From Lutjanus erythropterus (Eukaryota > Chordata > Actinopteri > Lutjaniformes > Lutjanidae), in the NCBI GenBank assembly GCA_020091685.1, contig CM034608.1:641967-705966 (forward strand): DNA of 64,000 nt. The letters are read 5' to 3'. The notes beneath the pieces were generated by a model. That model was not told the origin of the DNA, searched no databases, and saw only the letters and a program-made list of their open reading frames with translations. The position numbers and the translations under genes are program-made. The first letter of the stretch is position 1. Each line of letters starts with the position of its first letter. Positions 13,300-25,732 of this stretch are shown here, piece by piece.

Positions 13300-16200
13300 G
13301 TGTGTAGGCTCAGGAAGCGTGTGGTCCATTGGAGATCGACAATGCTCTGTCGATGGTGAGAGATCTGGAGAAGGACATGCAGGAGGCCAAAGCTTCAGCT
13401 GAGGAGGGAAAACTCAAACCACTGCCAGGAGAGACGGTGAGACACACACACACACACACACACAGTCTGTATTCTTTACCAGGCTGTGCCACATCATGAA
13501 CTGGATGTCAACAACAGAATAAGCTTCATTCACTAAATGAACAAACTGATGAAGTGTATGTAGAAGAATATGAATGACAGTTTGTGTCTTTGCTGTGTGG
13601 TTCAGCTTGAGAAGTGCTCCCAGGATCTGGGTACCAGCACCAAGGCAGTGAGCTCAGCCATCGCCCAGCTGCTGAGTGAAGCCACCCAGGGCAATGAGAA
13701 CTACACAGGTGGGTTAACATTGAACACTTCTGGAAAAGAACAACAAAAAATGAAATGTCATATGTTTGTTGTTACCATCCCATCACATACAGACATGTTT
13801 GCAATACATCAGAATGTGTTTTGCCACAAAAAATAATAGCTGTCATTATGAAAAATAAAGGCAAAAGCCAAAAAAAATCTTTAAAAAATTATCAAATAAA
13901 ATGTTAGTAGCTGTTAAATACTATTGTCTTCCATAAAGAAACTATTACTATTATTACTACTTTCAGCTAACAGATGGGTGAGCTAACTGTTTGCCAGGTT
14001 GTATCATCCAATCCAAATTAAATACATAGATGTGCCATGATGAAAAAATACTGACATGTAACTATGAAATGTTCATCTGTATTTGTAAACCAATAATGTA
14101 ATGTTGTTTCGTGCTGCTTCTTTTAATACAATAAAACAATAAAAAATAATAATAATTTCAGGACACTTTTATTTTCCTTCCAGCAGCTTAAATTTAAAAT
14201 AGTCTGTTTTTATTTCAAAATGCTATTATTCCCAATGACCATTTTATTTCAATATGCCATTTATTACCTCAATTTTTTTTTTGTATCTGTCAAGACAAAC
14301 AGGGCAGTGCCAGTCATGTGATTGGTTGTTGCTGTGGCATGAATGAGCAGACATCCAATCACATCTCTGAAAACAATTTGCAGCAATAAACTTTAAGAAG
14401 CAGGATGAGATAACACGTCCTAATGATGTGCTGAATTTTACTAATGTGTCTGATTATTTCAAAATTAAGAGTAGATAAAAAAGTGTCTTGTCTGTATTCA
14501 TCCAGGTAGTAATTTTTATATTTCTCATTCATTTCTATCATTTTGAACTTGTGTTTCTCGATACTAACAAATACATTCATGTGTTATTAATGGAGTTCCT
14601 CTCCTCTCTCCTGTTGAATCCAGGCATGGCAGCCAGAGACGTGGCCCAGGCTCTGAAGTCTTTGGCCTCGGCTGCCAGAGGAGTAGCCGCCACCACGGAC
14701 GACGCGGCAGCACGGAATGCCATGCTGGACTGTGCTGGTGATGTCATGGATAAGTCAGCCAACCTGATCGAAGAGACCAAGAGGGCCATTGCCAAGCCAG
14801 GAGATGCAGAGAGTCAGCAGAGACTGGCGCAGGTCAGACACTGAGGGACAGGGAGGGAGGGAATGAGCTAACTAATGCTGCAGATGATGCATGAGGCAAG
14901 TGGTGACATGAGAACATGAACTGGCTGTTGACTGGTTAGTGAGAAGACAATGACTCAGTCATGATGAAATCATCATCTTGCAGAGACATGAAAATTGTTT
15001 GACTTCGGTTCCACACTGAAGACATGGACGGATTGGAATGAAAAATGGCCCTGGACTTTTTGATTCAGACTACTTTCATTCATCTAGAAACTACTTTCTT
15101 TCTACTAGAAAGAAATACGTAAAAAATGCACACAACACGGTCTATAAATTATCTTAAGTAATCAGGTAATGAATTTTGGAAAGATACACTGATTTTGATT
15201 TTTTTAGATGTATTAATTTGGTGCTTTGAGCACCACAAACCAAGTGCCATTTAGTCTTATTGTATAGGAGAGAAGACAAACATCTCTACAGCTGATATCT
15301 GCAAAACTGAAACTCGCACCAAAAAATTCTAGATGGATAAACAGCACTACACGTCAGGGGAGAAATATATATTTTAGATTTTGGGATAAATTGTTCTTCT
15401 AAAAAGTATAATGTAAATATATACCATTAGTATAGTCATATGATTTCATTTGATAGTATACTATATACCGCTAGTGTAATATTGATTCCAGGTGGACAGT
15501 ACAGCAGTTTAAGAAATACACAGGACACGGTATATAATTTTTGGAGTTTTTGTTCCTTCATTTAATCATTGCACAAGAAAATCAGCCTACACTGGTAGTT
15601 AGACCCTAATTTGTTAATGCTAAATATTAAAAAATCATAAACATTCATGCAAACGTTTCACCAGCTTGCTGTTCAATGTAAACCTCTTTTCAATGTCCTG
15701 TCTCATCCATGCTCTGATTGGTCAGTTCACTAAAAGTGAAAATGTTGAAGTTCGACATGTTTCAACAAAAGGCACCTGATTTGGTCACGTCAGGACTTCA
15801 CCATATTCACTATCAGCTTTTTAGCACCTCCTTTCCATGTTTTTCTTCCTGTTTGTCTGTCCTTTATGTCCCACTCCACTATTATTCAAATGCCTCATAT
15901 TTATCCAGCTACCACAGATGGGAAAGAGGCAGGGCCCAGGTGAAGTTAGACAGAACTGGAACAAAAGCCTCATAGCACTTATTATATTATTATTAAGACA
16001 GGTGTCGGTGGTTATTTAAACATATTTAGATTTTGTGTTGCATGAGGCCCATTTGTCAAGCTGATGGAAAACTTCCTGGTGCTTTATTCTATCATTGATT
16101 GAAAGTGTGTGTGTGTGTGTGTGTAGGTGGCTAAGGCCGTGTCTCAGGCCCTGAACAGATGTGTGAACTGCCTTCCTGGTCAGAGAGACGTGGACAACGC

Positions 16201-19200
16201 CATTCGCACTGTGGGTGAAGCCAGCAAAACTCTCCTGGCTGATTCTGTAAGTAAGACAGATTGTGTTAGAATTAATGAGGTGTTCTAGGGCTGCAACTAA
16301 CGATGATTTTCCTCATCAATTAATCTGTCAATCATTGACTTAATTCATTAGTTGTTTGGCCCATAAAATGTCAGATAGGAGTAAAGAAACCAGAAAATAT
16401 TCACATTTAAGAAGCTGAAATCAGAGAAATTGGCCTTTTTTGATTCAAAAAAGATCCAAACTAATTAATTGATTACCAAATTGGTCACGGTTAGTTATTA
16501 TATAATGACATTTTTAAAAAGGAGTCTAAGAATGAAGAGTCAGTAACATAACTGGAAATACCCTAACAAGAGAAAAACAGGAGCAAAAAATAATTGTAAT
16601 AAAAAATACACACTCAAGAAACACAGAAAAGCAAACAAAACAAAGTAAAACAAAAAGAAAAATAATACATTCAGATCAGTCAGTAAAAAAGTACACATTA
16701 AAACCAGCAGTACCACCTGACATGACCCTCACTGTCAAATATGTAACTCATTATGAGGGAACTTTATTCTTGTAACATATTGAAAAAAAGACCCCAAATG
16801 TCATAATATTTTTAAATTTTTAAATTTTACAATCCTCAACTCTACTGTTTAGTTTAGTCTTTGAGCTCTCATCTGCCTGGTTTCCAGCAGGAGCAGCAGC
16901 AGGCAGCTGGTTACAATGAAAAAGCTCTAAAAACTCACTGTACCCTACCTGCTCAGCAGCAGACAGCACACAGACACAGTTAGCACTGAGCAGCTGAACT
17001 CAGAGCAGCATGTAACAGCTGAAGAGACAGATATTTATCTCTGGAGAAAACAGAGCTCAAAGGTGAGTAAATGTTGGACTTCCATTCATCAGGTAGAGCT
17101 CTCATTCCTCTCCTCCTCCCTCCAGTTCCCGTCCAGTGGAAAGAGCTTCCAGGAGGTTCAGGCTCAGCTCAATGAGACGGCAGCCGGTCTAAACCAGTCA
17201 GCCAACGAGGTGGTCCAGGCATCCAGAGGGACCACCCAGGACCTGGCCCGGGCCACTAGCAAGTTTGGACAGGACTTCAGCAACTTCCTTGAGGCTGGTG
17301 TCGACATGGCTGGAACATCGCAGGTCAGTATGATGAGACCTGCACATGCTGGAAGTGATGCTGATGTGGTCAGAGGAGACGGAGCAACTATTAACATACT
17401 CAGATACTCTTCACTGACTCCACTGATCCACTCAGTCAGGGAGGCAATGGAATGATTTGATTGGTTGAAATGACAGCTAAGTTCTAGATCCAGAGTTCGT
17501 CAAAGAAAGATTATATAAATAAGAGTATAGGTGACAATCATATGATCAATTTGCAAAACAATTTCCTGTTGAATAAAATAGAATCCTGAATAGAGACTGC
17601 ATTATGTCATAATGTGAATTTGCTAAACTCATTTGACTGTGTATGTGTGATAATCAAGTTCCTACTGAAAATGTAAATCTTTAAAAACTGACAAATGTGT
17701 AGTTAATCTTTTTTAAATGCTCTGTAATTGCCTAAAACAGCTGGTCACTGTAGTATTTATCAAACGTCACTCGAACAGGAGGAAATGTGCATTTGTTATG
17801 GACTACAGAACCTATAAAAAGTATTCACCCCCTTGGATCTTTTCCCCTCTTTTTGCATTCATCAATGGAATCATGGTCAATATAATTTGGTTTCTTTTAA
17901 CAAAACAATTTACAAAAAAAAAAAACTCTTTAATGTCAAGTAATGTCAATTAAATGAAAATATGTTATGTAAAATAAGTGATTGCATAAATGTCATATTG
18001 ACCATGATTCCATTTATAAAAGCAATAAGAGGGGAAAACATCTAGGGGGCTGAATACTTTTTATAGGCACCATATGTTCAGTGGCAGATTAATCCATAAA
18101 TAATGCCTGAGTGAATATTTCTGGCAGCAGGACAGTGTATGTGGAAGTCAAAATTAACTACAGTGTGTTCAAGGTAATTGAAGCCTCTGCAAAGTCAAAA
18201 TCACAGCAGCTTTCTAGCTATGCAATTGAGGATCTTATGCACATACTTGTACTGTAAGCATTTGTTCAAAAGAATAGGTTTTAATCCAAATTCACAATAT
18301 TGTCATTTTGGTTGTCGTTACCTTTCCTAATATTTGTTTGAATTTGATGTGCTTATGCTAAGACATTTAGAATGGAAATAAAATGAATTTATTCTGTGAA
18401 ACAATCACAAAAAAAGCCATGTGCCCAAAAGGGTGAAACAAAAACTTTCTGCTCCTGCTTCATCTGCCTCTGAGCCAACTCAGCAACGGGGACCTGAAGC
18501 TGTTATATCACTCCAGACTTCTGTGACAAAAACAGTCATTTTACCTCACCAGAATACAGGAGATGCTGCCTCAACCAGCAGCATGTAACAGATTAGAAGT
18601 AATGTTTATGCTGGTAAAGAAGGCCGAGTTCAAGATAATTTCATGAGCTGGTCAACCAATCACTGCAAAAGTTATATGATAAATGGAACAAAGATCTCCA
18701 TTTTAAAGGAGCAGAGAATACAGTAAAGAGTTAAAATTCTTAAATTTTGTCCAGATTCCTCTGATCGCTGTGTGAAGTGTGTCTCTCATGACTCCCTTGT
18801 GCGTTCCCTCTGTTCTTGTACAAAAGTGAGCAAAGTGTGGAATGAAATCCAAGAAAGGATATCTATCGCATATAAAAGAAAAAAATATTCCTCAGCTCAG
18901 CTATATTTTTAATATGCTGAAAAAATAAGACATCTGAGGGGATTGCAGATTATTCTCTCCATTCTTGTTTGTAAGAAACTCATTTTAAAGCACCATAAAA
19001 AAGACAACAACAAAATGAAGCCATTCAGTGAGGTTTGGAAGTAAATATATGTGGCTCTATGGGACTTAAAAAAAAAACTTTTGGCATGGCAGAGAAAGGA
19101 AGAGAGGACGTGCGTGTGTGTGCGTATGTGTGTTTGTATGTTATAGGGAGTGGAGCTGAAATGAGAGGTATGTAAGTTTCGTTTAAGATGAATGAATGTG

Positions 19201-22200
19201 ATATGAATGTACTCGTCTTTTGTCTTGTATCTTATGTCTTGTGCATGTTAATGTATTAATGTTTTATGTTGCGTGGCACCATCCAAGGACAGGACATAGT
19301 ATATGATACATTAAGATATTATTTGTTTTGTCATTAAAAGGTTGTCAGTAAAACCTCAAAGTGTAAATGTAAATTCAATAAAGACAATTATGTTAAAAAA
19401 AAAGAGAGTTGAGCAAACAAATGAGAGTTAACATTTAGCTGATTTGATTGTTGGAAATTCAAGATTCAAAATATTGTCAGTCAAGTTTTTGAATACTTTT
19501 CTGATATTGTTTTTGAATTGGGTGTGATTATGCTCAGATATTTATTGCAAAAATCAGTTAATTTGTAAAAATTAAATTCATTGTTACATAAAAAAGATCT
19601 GCAAGATCAGTTGTCCTACCATACAGGTGCAACAAATCTCTCTACTCCCACTTCCTCTGCCTCTTTGAGTCTGAGCCGTCTCAACAGGGAACTGAAGCTG
19701 TTCTTTCGTACCAGATTCCTTTGTCAAAACCAGTAATTTTACCTTGTAGAACACAGGAGTTACTGGGCTACTGCTGCCTAGATCCACAGCAAGTAATGTT
19801 AGTTTGCATCCGAACAAACGTTCAAATACCAAAGTAACATAATAACACAAGAGACAGTGGTAGACCAGCAGCTCCTGTGTTCTGTGAGGTTAAATCACAG
19901 TTGTTGTCAAAGGAGTCTGGTTGGTTTGAATATTTAATATATATCCTTCATTTAAATGGATGTTATTTTTTTAGGTGTCTAAAATCTGTTTTGCTGCTGA
20001 TCCTGTCCACAGTGGTACATTGGTCAGCTTTCTGAGGGAGATGTCAGTCAAAACATGATCTGCCACATCGACACAGTCTGAGAAATGGTCTAATGAGCCT
20101 TTTTTTAAACTAGGTTTTCCAACAGTTATGAGCATTTATTTTCATTCAGACATTCAAAATTGATACGACATATGCATTTTTAGTATTTCAGGCCAAATTT
20201 CCAGAGGCTTTAAGGAACATGTCATGTTGTCAGGATAAGTCTGCAGGAGTCACTAATGAAGGAGTTGCATAGTACACTTATTATCACTGAATCATTTCTG
20301 AAATCCTCTCCTTGCCTTCCTGTCCTTCAGTCTAAAGAAGACCAGACACAGGTGGTGTCCAACCTGAAGACAATCTCCATGTCCTCCAGCAAGCTGCTGC
20401 TGGCAGCCAAAGCCCTGTCCACTGACCCCAGTTCCCCCAACCTCAAGAACCAGCTAGCAGCTGCCGCTCGGTAACAAGCTTTTCCACTCACTCTCTTTGT
20501 TTACCAGTCTGTCTTTACTGCCTATCTGTCCTCTACATCTCAGAGCCTTTGTGTCCACAGGGCGGTCACAGATAGCATCAACCAGCTCATCACCATGTGC
20601 ACTCAGCAGGCTCCAGGTCAGAAGGAGTGTGATAATGCTCTCAGAGAGCTGGAGGTAACAACAGTCACACAACCATACACCAGTTTTCATCTGCTCCTCA
20701 CTTAAGTCCGCCTTATATCACATTTTTCTACTTCAAAAAGAAGTTGATGTAACCTGTAGTTAACGCACAGCTGAGGGTAAGAAAGGCTCGAATGTAGTGA
20801 GCTAAGATGGATGATTTAATATCACACAGCTCTGACTGAACCAAACCTAACTGACATCACTGTTACAACAAAAACAAACAACAATTCTGACACTTCAGGT
20901 GTAATTTCTTCTGATTAAGTTCATCAAAAAACTTTAAATATATATATTGGGTTTTATAGAGCATTTAGCCTAACAATTCATATTTAATGCTTTGACATAA
21001 TCTGTCATTTTTGATATTATTATATCTCATATTTCTCAACTATAATTTCATTATCATAATAATAAATAATGATCTAAATTTTTTATTTTATCATTCTTGA
21101 ATTAATTGACCCCAATATTTATCTTGCATCCCAAATGACGACTGAACTTTAGAAGCTATGCTAAGAGTTAGAATATTAGATAAGTTTGATGTGAATTGCT
21201 TGACATGAGGAGTGATGAGTTTTGAATCAGCTCTGACTGCTCAGCTCATCTGAAATTATTGCAATTAAAACAAGGACTTGATTCCAGCATGAAGATGCTA
21301 CAGTAGTTGTGACAGATATGAAGATAATGTGTGTGTCTTGTGTGTGTGCAGTCGGTGAGGGGGATGCTGGAGAACCCAACAGAGGCCGTCAATGACCTGT
21401 CCTACTTTGACTGTATCGACAGCGTCATGGAGAACTCAAAGGTAGAACATCCAATCACTGCTGTTCTGTTACTGTGTGGTTCCCATCAGTTGATTCCCAC
21501 CTCATTTGTCTTTGGTCGCCCTCTTCATTTCTTTACTTCTTTACAAACAAAATAACACATACACACATTGGAAAAAAACGACAGTATACCTCTCTTACAA
21601 TAAGTTCTGCTTCTCTGCATTAAAATGTACACATTTGTAGCGTTGTCCTTCAGTACTAAAGATATTCCACTTTGAAGTTACATAAAACTTTATTTTATAG
21701 TCATTTATATCCTGATAACATTATGTAATGTGGTAATTATAGGGAATTATGGGATTTAGATAGTTGTTGAGTTTATCAGCATTTGTTGATTTTTGTTGCG
21801 GAGTTTGATTCCATTCTGTCCTTTTTTCTTTGTCTTTGCCCATTTTTTTTTAAATCTGGCTCTATCTTGACAAGTGTTAACTATAACAGATACTACATGA
21901 CACACGTTTAGGAACAGTCAAAGACTGAATGTTAAAAAGACACGATGAAGACTTCTCTGATTTGCTGTTGACAGGTCCTCGGTGAGTCCATGGCTGGCAT
22001 TTCCCACAATGCCAAGAACTCCAACCTGCCAGAGTTTGGTGATTCAGTCAGTGCTGGCTCTAAAGCTCTGTGTGGTCTGACTGAAGCAGCTGCACAGGTA
22101 CAGTCCTGCTCTGAGACCATTCAGAGACGTCCACTAAGAGACATATGGAGCAGGCTCTTGTATTAATACTGTATTATTAAATGTAAAGCTGACCAGTGAT

Positions 22201-25200
22201 GTGTTGATGTCTGCAGGCTGCCTATCTGGTGGGAGTATCAGACCCCAACAGTACAGCAGGTCAGAAGGGCCTCGTGGATCCCGCTCAGTTTGCCAGGGCT
22301 AATCAGTCTATTCAGATGGCCTGCCAGAACCTGGTGGATCCGGCTTGCACCCAGTCTCAGGTACATGCTGACCTCTAGTGGACAGTTTTATTATCAGTCC
22401 TCCTTGCCTGCAGGTTAGTCTTCATGTGTTTGAACAGATCCTTGTCTCACCTCAGTGCTCTGTTTGTCCTGCAGGTGCTCTCTGCAGCCACCATCGTGGC
22501 CAAACACACTTCTGCTCTGTGTAACGCCTGCCGTCTGGCCTCATCCAAAACTCCCAACCCTGTTGCCAAGAGACAGTTTGTCCAGTCAGCCAAAGAGGTG
22601 GCCAACACCACCGCCAACCTGGTCAAGTCCATCAAGGTTTGTAGAGCAAGTCCTTTCAAATTCAGCATCAGTTAAGGGAAAAGCAAATAATCCAAGCTGC
22701 TCTAGTCCAACGAACATTTCGATACAGTCAGTGTGTTTTAGGATAAAATGTCATCATGTCCCCTGTGCAGGCTTTGGATGGAGCCTTTAACCAGGAGAAC
22801 AGAGAGAAGTGTAAGGCTGCCACTGGCCCTCTGATAGAAGCTGTGGACAACCTGACCGCCTTTGCTTCCAACCCAGAGTTTGCCAGCATTCCTGCTCAGA
22901 TCAGCCCTGAGGTAATCCTCACCTACACATGGCCAATTCAGAAACTCATCAGCATGATATGACAGCGATAGTTAACTGATAGATATATGATTAAATAGCA
23001 TGGATGAGAGCAGCCATACATCACATCCAATGACCTCACCCCTCTTTGGGTGAAAACAATCGGTAAAAGCGCCCAGTTGTACTGACTGTCAGTGTGTCTG
23101 TGTCAGACACTTTGTCACAGGTTAATTAACAATGTCACTGAGTAAATGATGTGTGAGCCGATTGTGCCTGTAGAACAACGTGAATCAGAAAAGACTCTTA
23201 GTGATGGAGTAACTTAAGTTTTTACTGTGAAAAAAAATGACTGTACCATAAATCACATGCTTTTAGAATGGAACTTGGTTCAACAATACTAAAACAGCAA
23301 AATAAAGTGTCTGAATGATATAAAAAGTAACAGATGTCTGAAAAACATGACCAAAAGTTTCACTAAGGTAGGTGTATATGTCAGGTTTGTCTACTTTGAT
23401 GGAGGCAGAATCAAAGCAGCCCTATTTTTTTCCATCTCTGTCAATCAAACAACACCTATCGTTGAACAGCAAAGACGGAATAATTGCTTACCAGTGAATT
23501 TTGGCTCCTAAAAGCTAAACAGCAATTTGTTTTTCTTATTTTAAACTTTAGAACTGGCAAAAACCTTGGAAATTATATTAACCGCCAGTCAAATTAGAGT
23601 GGTTGTTTTCACCCAAAAAGGGTGGCGGCATGACACACACGGATGAGTTACTCTTATCCAAGGGAGCAATTTTAGCATGTGACTACGAGTTTTTTTTCTA
23701 TGTTTCTCTCTTCTGTTTTCATTGGATTCAGTTGAGTCAGTAAGGGGAAAGCACTGTTAAGGGTGTGTACCTTGATGTCACCAGTAAAATGAAGGTTTAA
23801 ATCTTTTGTGAATCCTCTCTCTCTGAACTCATCTTCTGGAAACCATGCCATTCATATTTGTCACTTTGTTTTCCTTCTGATCCCTCACTCCTCCCTCAGG
23901 GTCATGCAGCCATGGAGCCCATCGTGGTTGCAGCGAAGACGATGCTGGAGAGCTCAACCGGCCTGATCCAGACCGCCCGCTCTCTGGCCGTCAACCCCAA
24001 AGACCCCCCCAAGTGGTCAGTGCTGGCCGGACACTCCAGGACTGTATCTGACTCCATCAAGAAACTCATCACCAACATGAGGTAAACTCTGCTGTTGCTA
24101 TTGGCTGGACTGTCTCCCACTCTCTCTGGCAGACTCACCCTCACATTACCCCTCTCCTCCCCATCATGTTACACTAATTGGAACTTTTAGCAGAGCCAGT
24201 GTCAGAACCACATTTATTGCATCCTTATCAGCTCTGTTAACAGGGATGCAGGAAAGTCATCTGAGCTGAGAGCACTGAGAGAAACTCAGCAGCAAATTCA
24301 CAAAGAATGGACTGAGGCCGCATGAATTACACATCACTTATAATTGCTATCTGTCTCAGAGCTCTGATTCACAAAAGATACCATATTAAATATATTGCAG
24401 CACAAACACGTGCATAACGTTTTGAGTCCAGTGCACCTTTGTTTTGTGTCTGATTGCCATTATCCATGTGATAAAATGTAAATAGCGTGTTTGCAGCAAG
24501 GAAACAGTAGGCAGGACAGAGGCGAGAGACTAGGTTGAAACATAATGTATGGTTGGAGTGTGCATGGTCAGTGTTGGTGTCTGTAATGTAAATTCATGGA
24601 TACAAAATCTTCATCTGCAGTTTTCTGTAGTGGTCCCAGTAATATTTTTCTCTAAAGTAGCCAGAGGTGGTAAATTACAAAGTACAAATACTTTGTTACT
24701 GTACTCTGTACTTAACATTTTCTGACAACTTTCTTACTTTTACTCCTGACATTTTCCGTCACTATACTCTTCCTTCACAAATATCTGTACTTTCTCCTCC
24801 TTGCATTTTCAAAACATGCTTGCTAGTTTAGTTTCAAAGGGACCGTTCATCCCCAAATAAAAAAAAAAATGTATTTTTCCCCTGACCTTGAGTGCTATTT
24901 ATCCTAATCAGTCTATTTTTTCTTTTTTTTTTTTTTTTGGTGTGAGTTGCAGAGTTTTGGACATCTTGACAAATAAACAGCACTACAGGCCAGGGGAAAA
25001 ATATGTATTTTTGATTTTAGGGTGAACTGAAATATTTGGTAATCCTGTAGAGATGAGGAAATTTCTGACAAAACAGAAAGGTTGAAGTAGATGTGAAGTG
25101 TGTTCTCGTGTCGTGGTGTTTTGTGTCAATTGTACTTTTTTGCAATGAGGCTTATTTGCAAAAAGAATAATTTTGTGCCAAACGTTCATTTAAATACATG

Positions 25201-25693
25201 TAAATTGCACTGCTATTTGCCATATTTGCTCGGCAGCAGTTTCTTTTAGAATTACAGTCTCTTTTTGTCTTATTTGTGCTGGTTTAGTGGCTGCAAAAGC
25301 TGCAGAATCTTTTTGTAAATTTGCCCGTCAGTGTCTTGACCTCATGACGTCCACCTCTTTCCCCATTTGCTTCACTTCTGGTTTTCTCTTAACTCCTGGG
25401 AGCTACTCCTGGCTGTAGAAAATTCTAGGGCTGCACCATATGGTAAAAAAAGTTTTATTGTGATTGTTTTGATTGAAATTTCGATATGCAATACAGTGAT
25501 GATGTGAAATTTGTTGGGATACTTCATTATAATGCGGTTCTCTCTGACACCAGCACATCCACCTAACACACAGCAGTTCATTTTTTTTGTCTACTTTGCT
25601 GTTGTCAAATATCTGTTGTTAAAGTGTCCTGTCGCTTTAGTAATCACTTATTACAGTGACTCATCACTGAACACAAACTTCTCTCGTGTGTGT

Positions 25694-25732
<39 letters not shown>

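Larger units (their letters stand above)
17324..20330 (+). other. tln1: 3 kb tln1 intron with a Tc1-like MITE and an L1 3' end
   Basis: Holds the palindromic element at 17806-18072 and the LINE remnant at ~18700-19402. No other gene signal. Confidence 0.75.
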
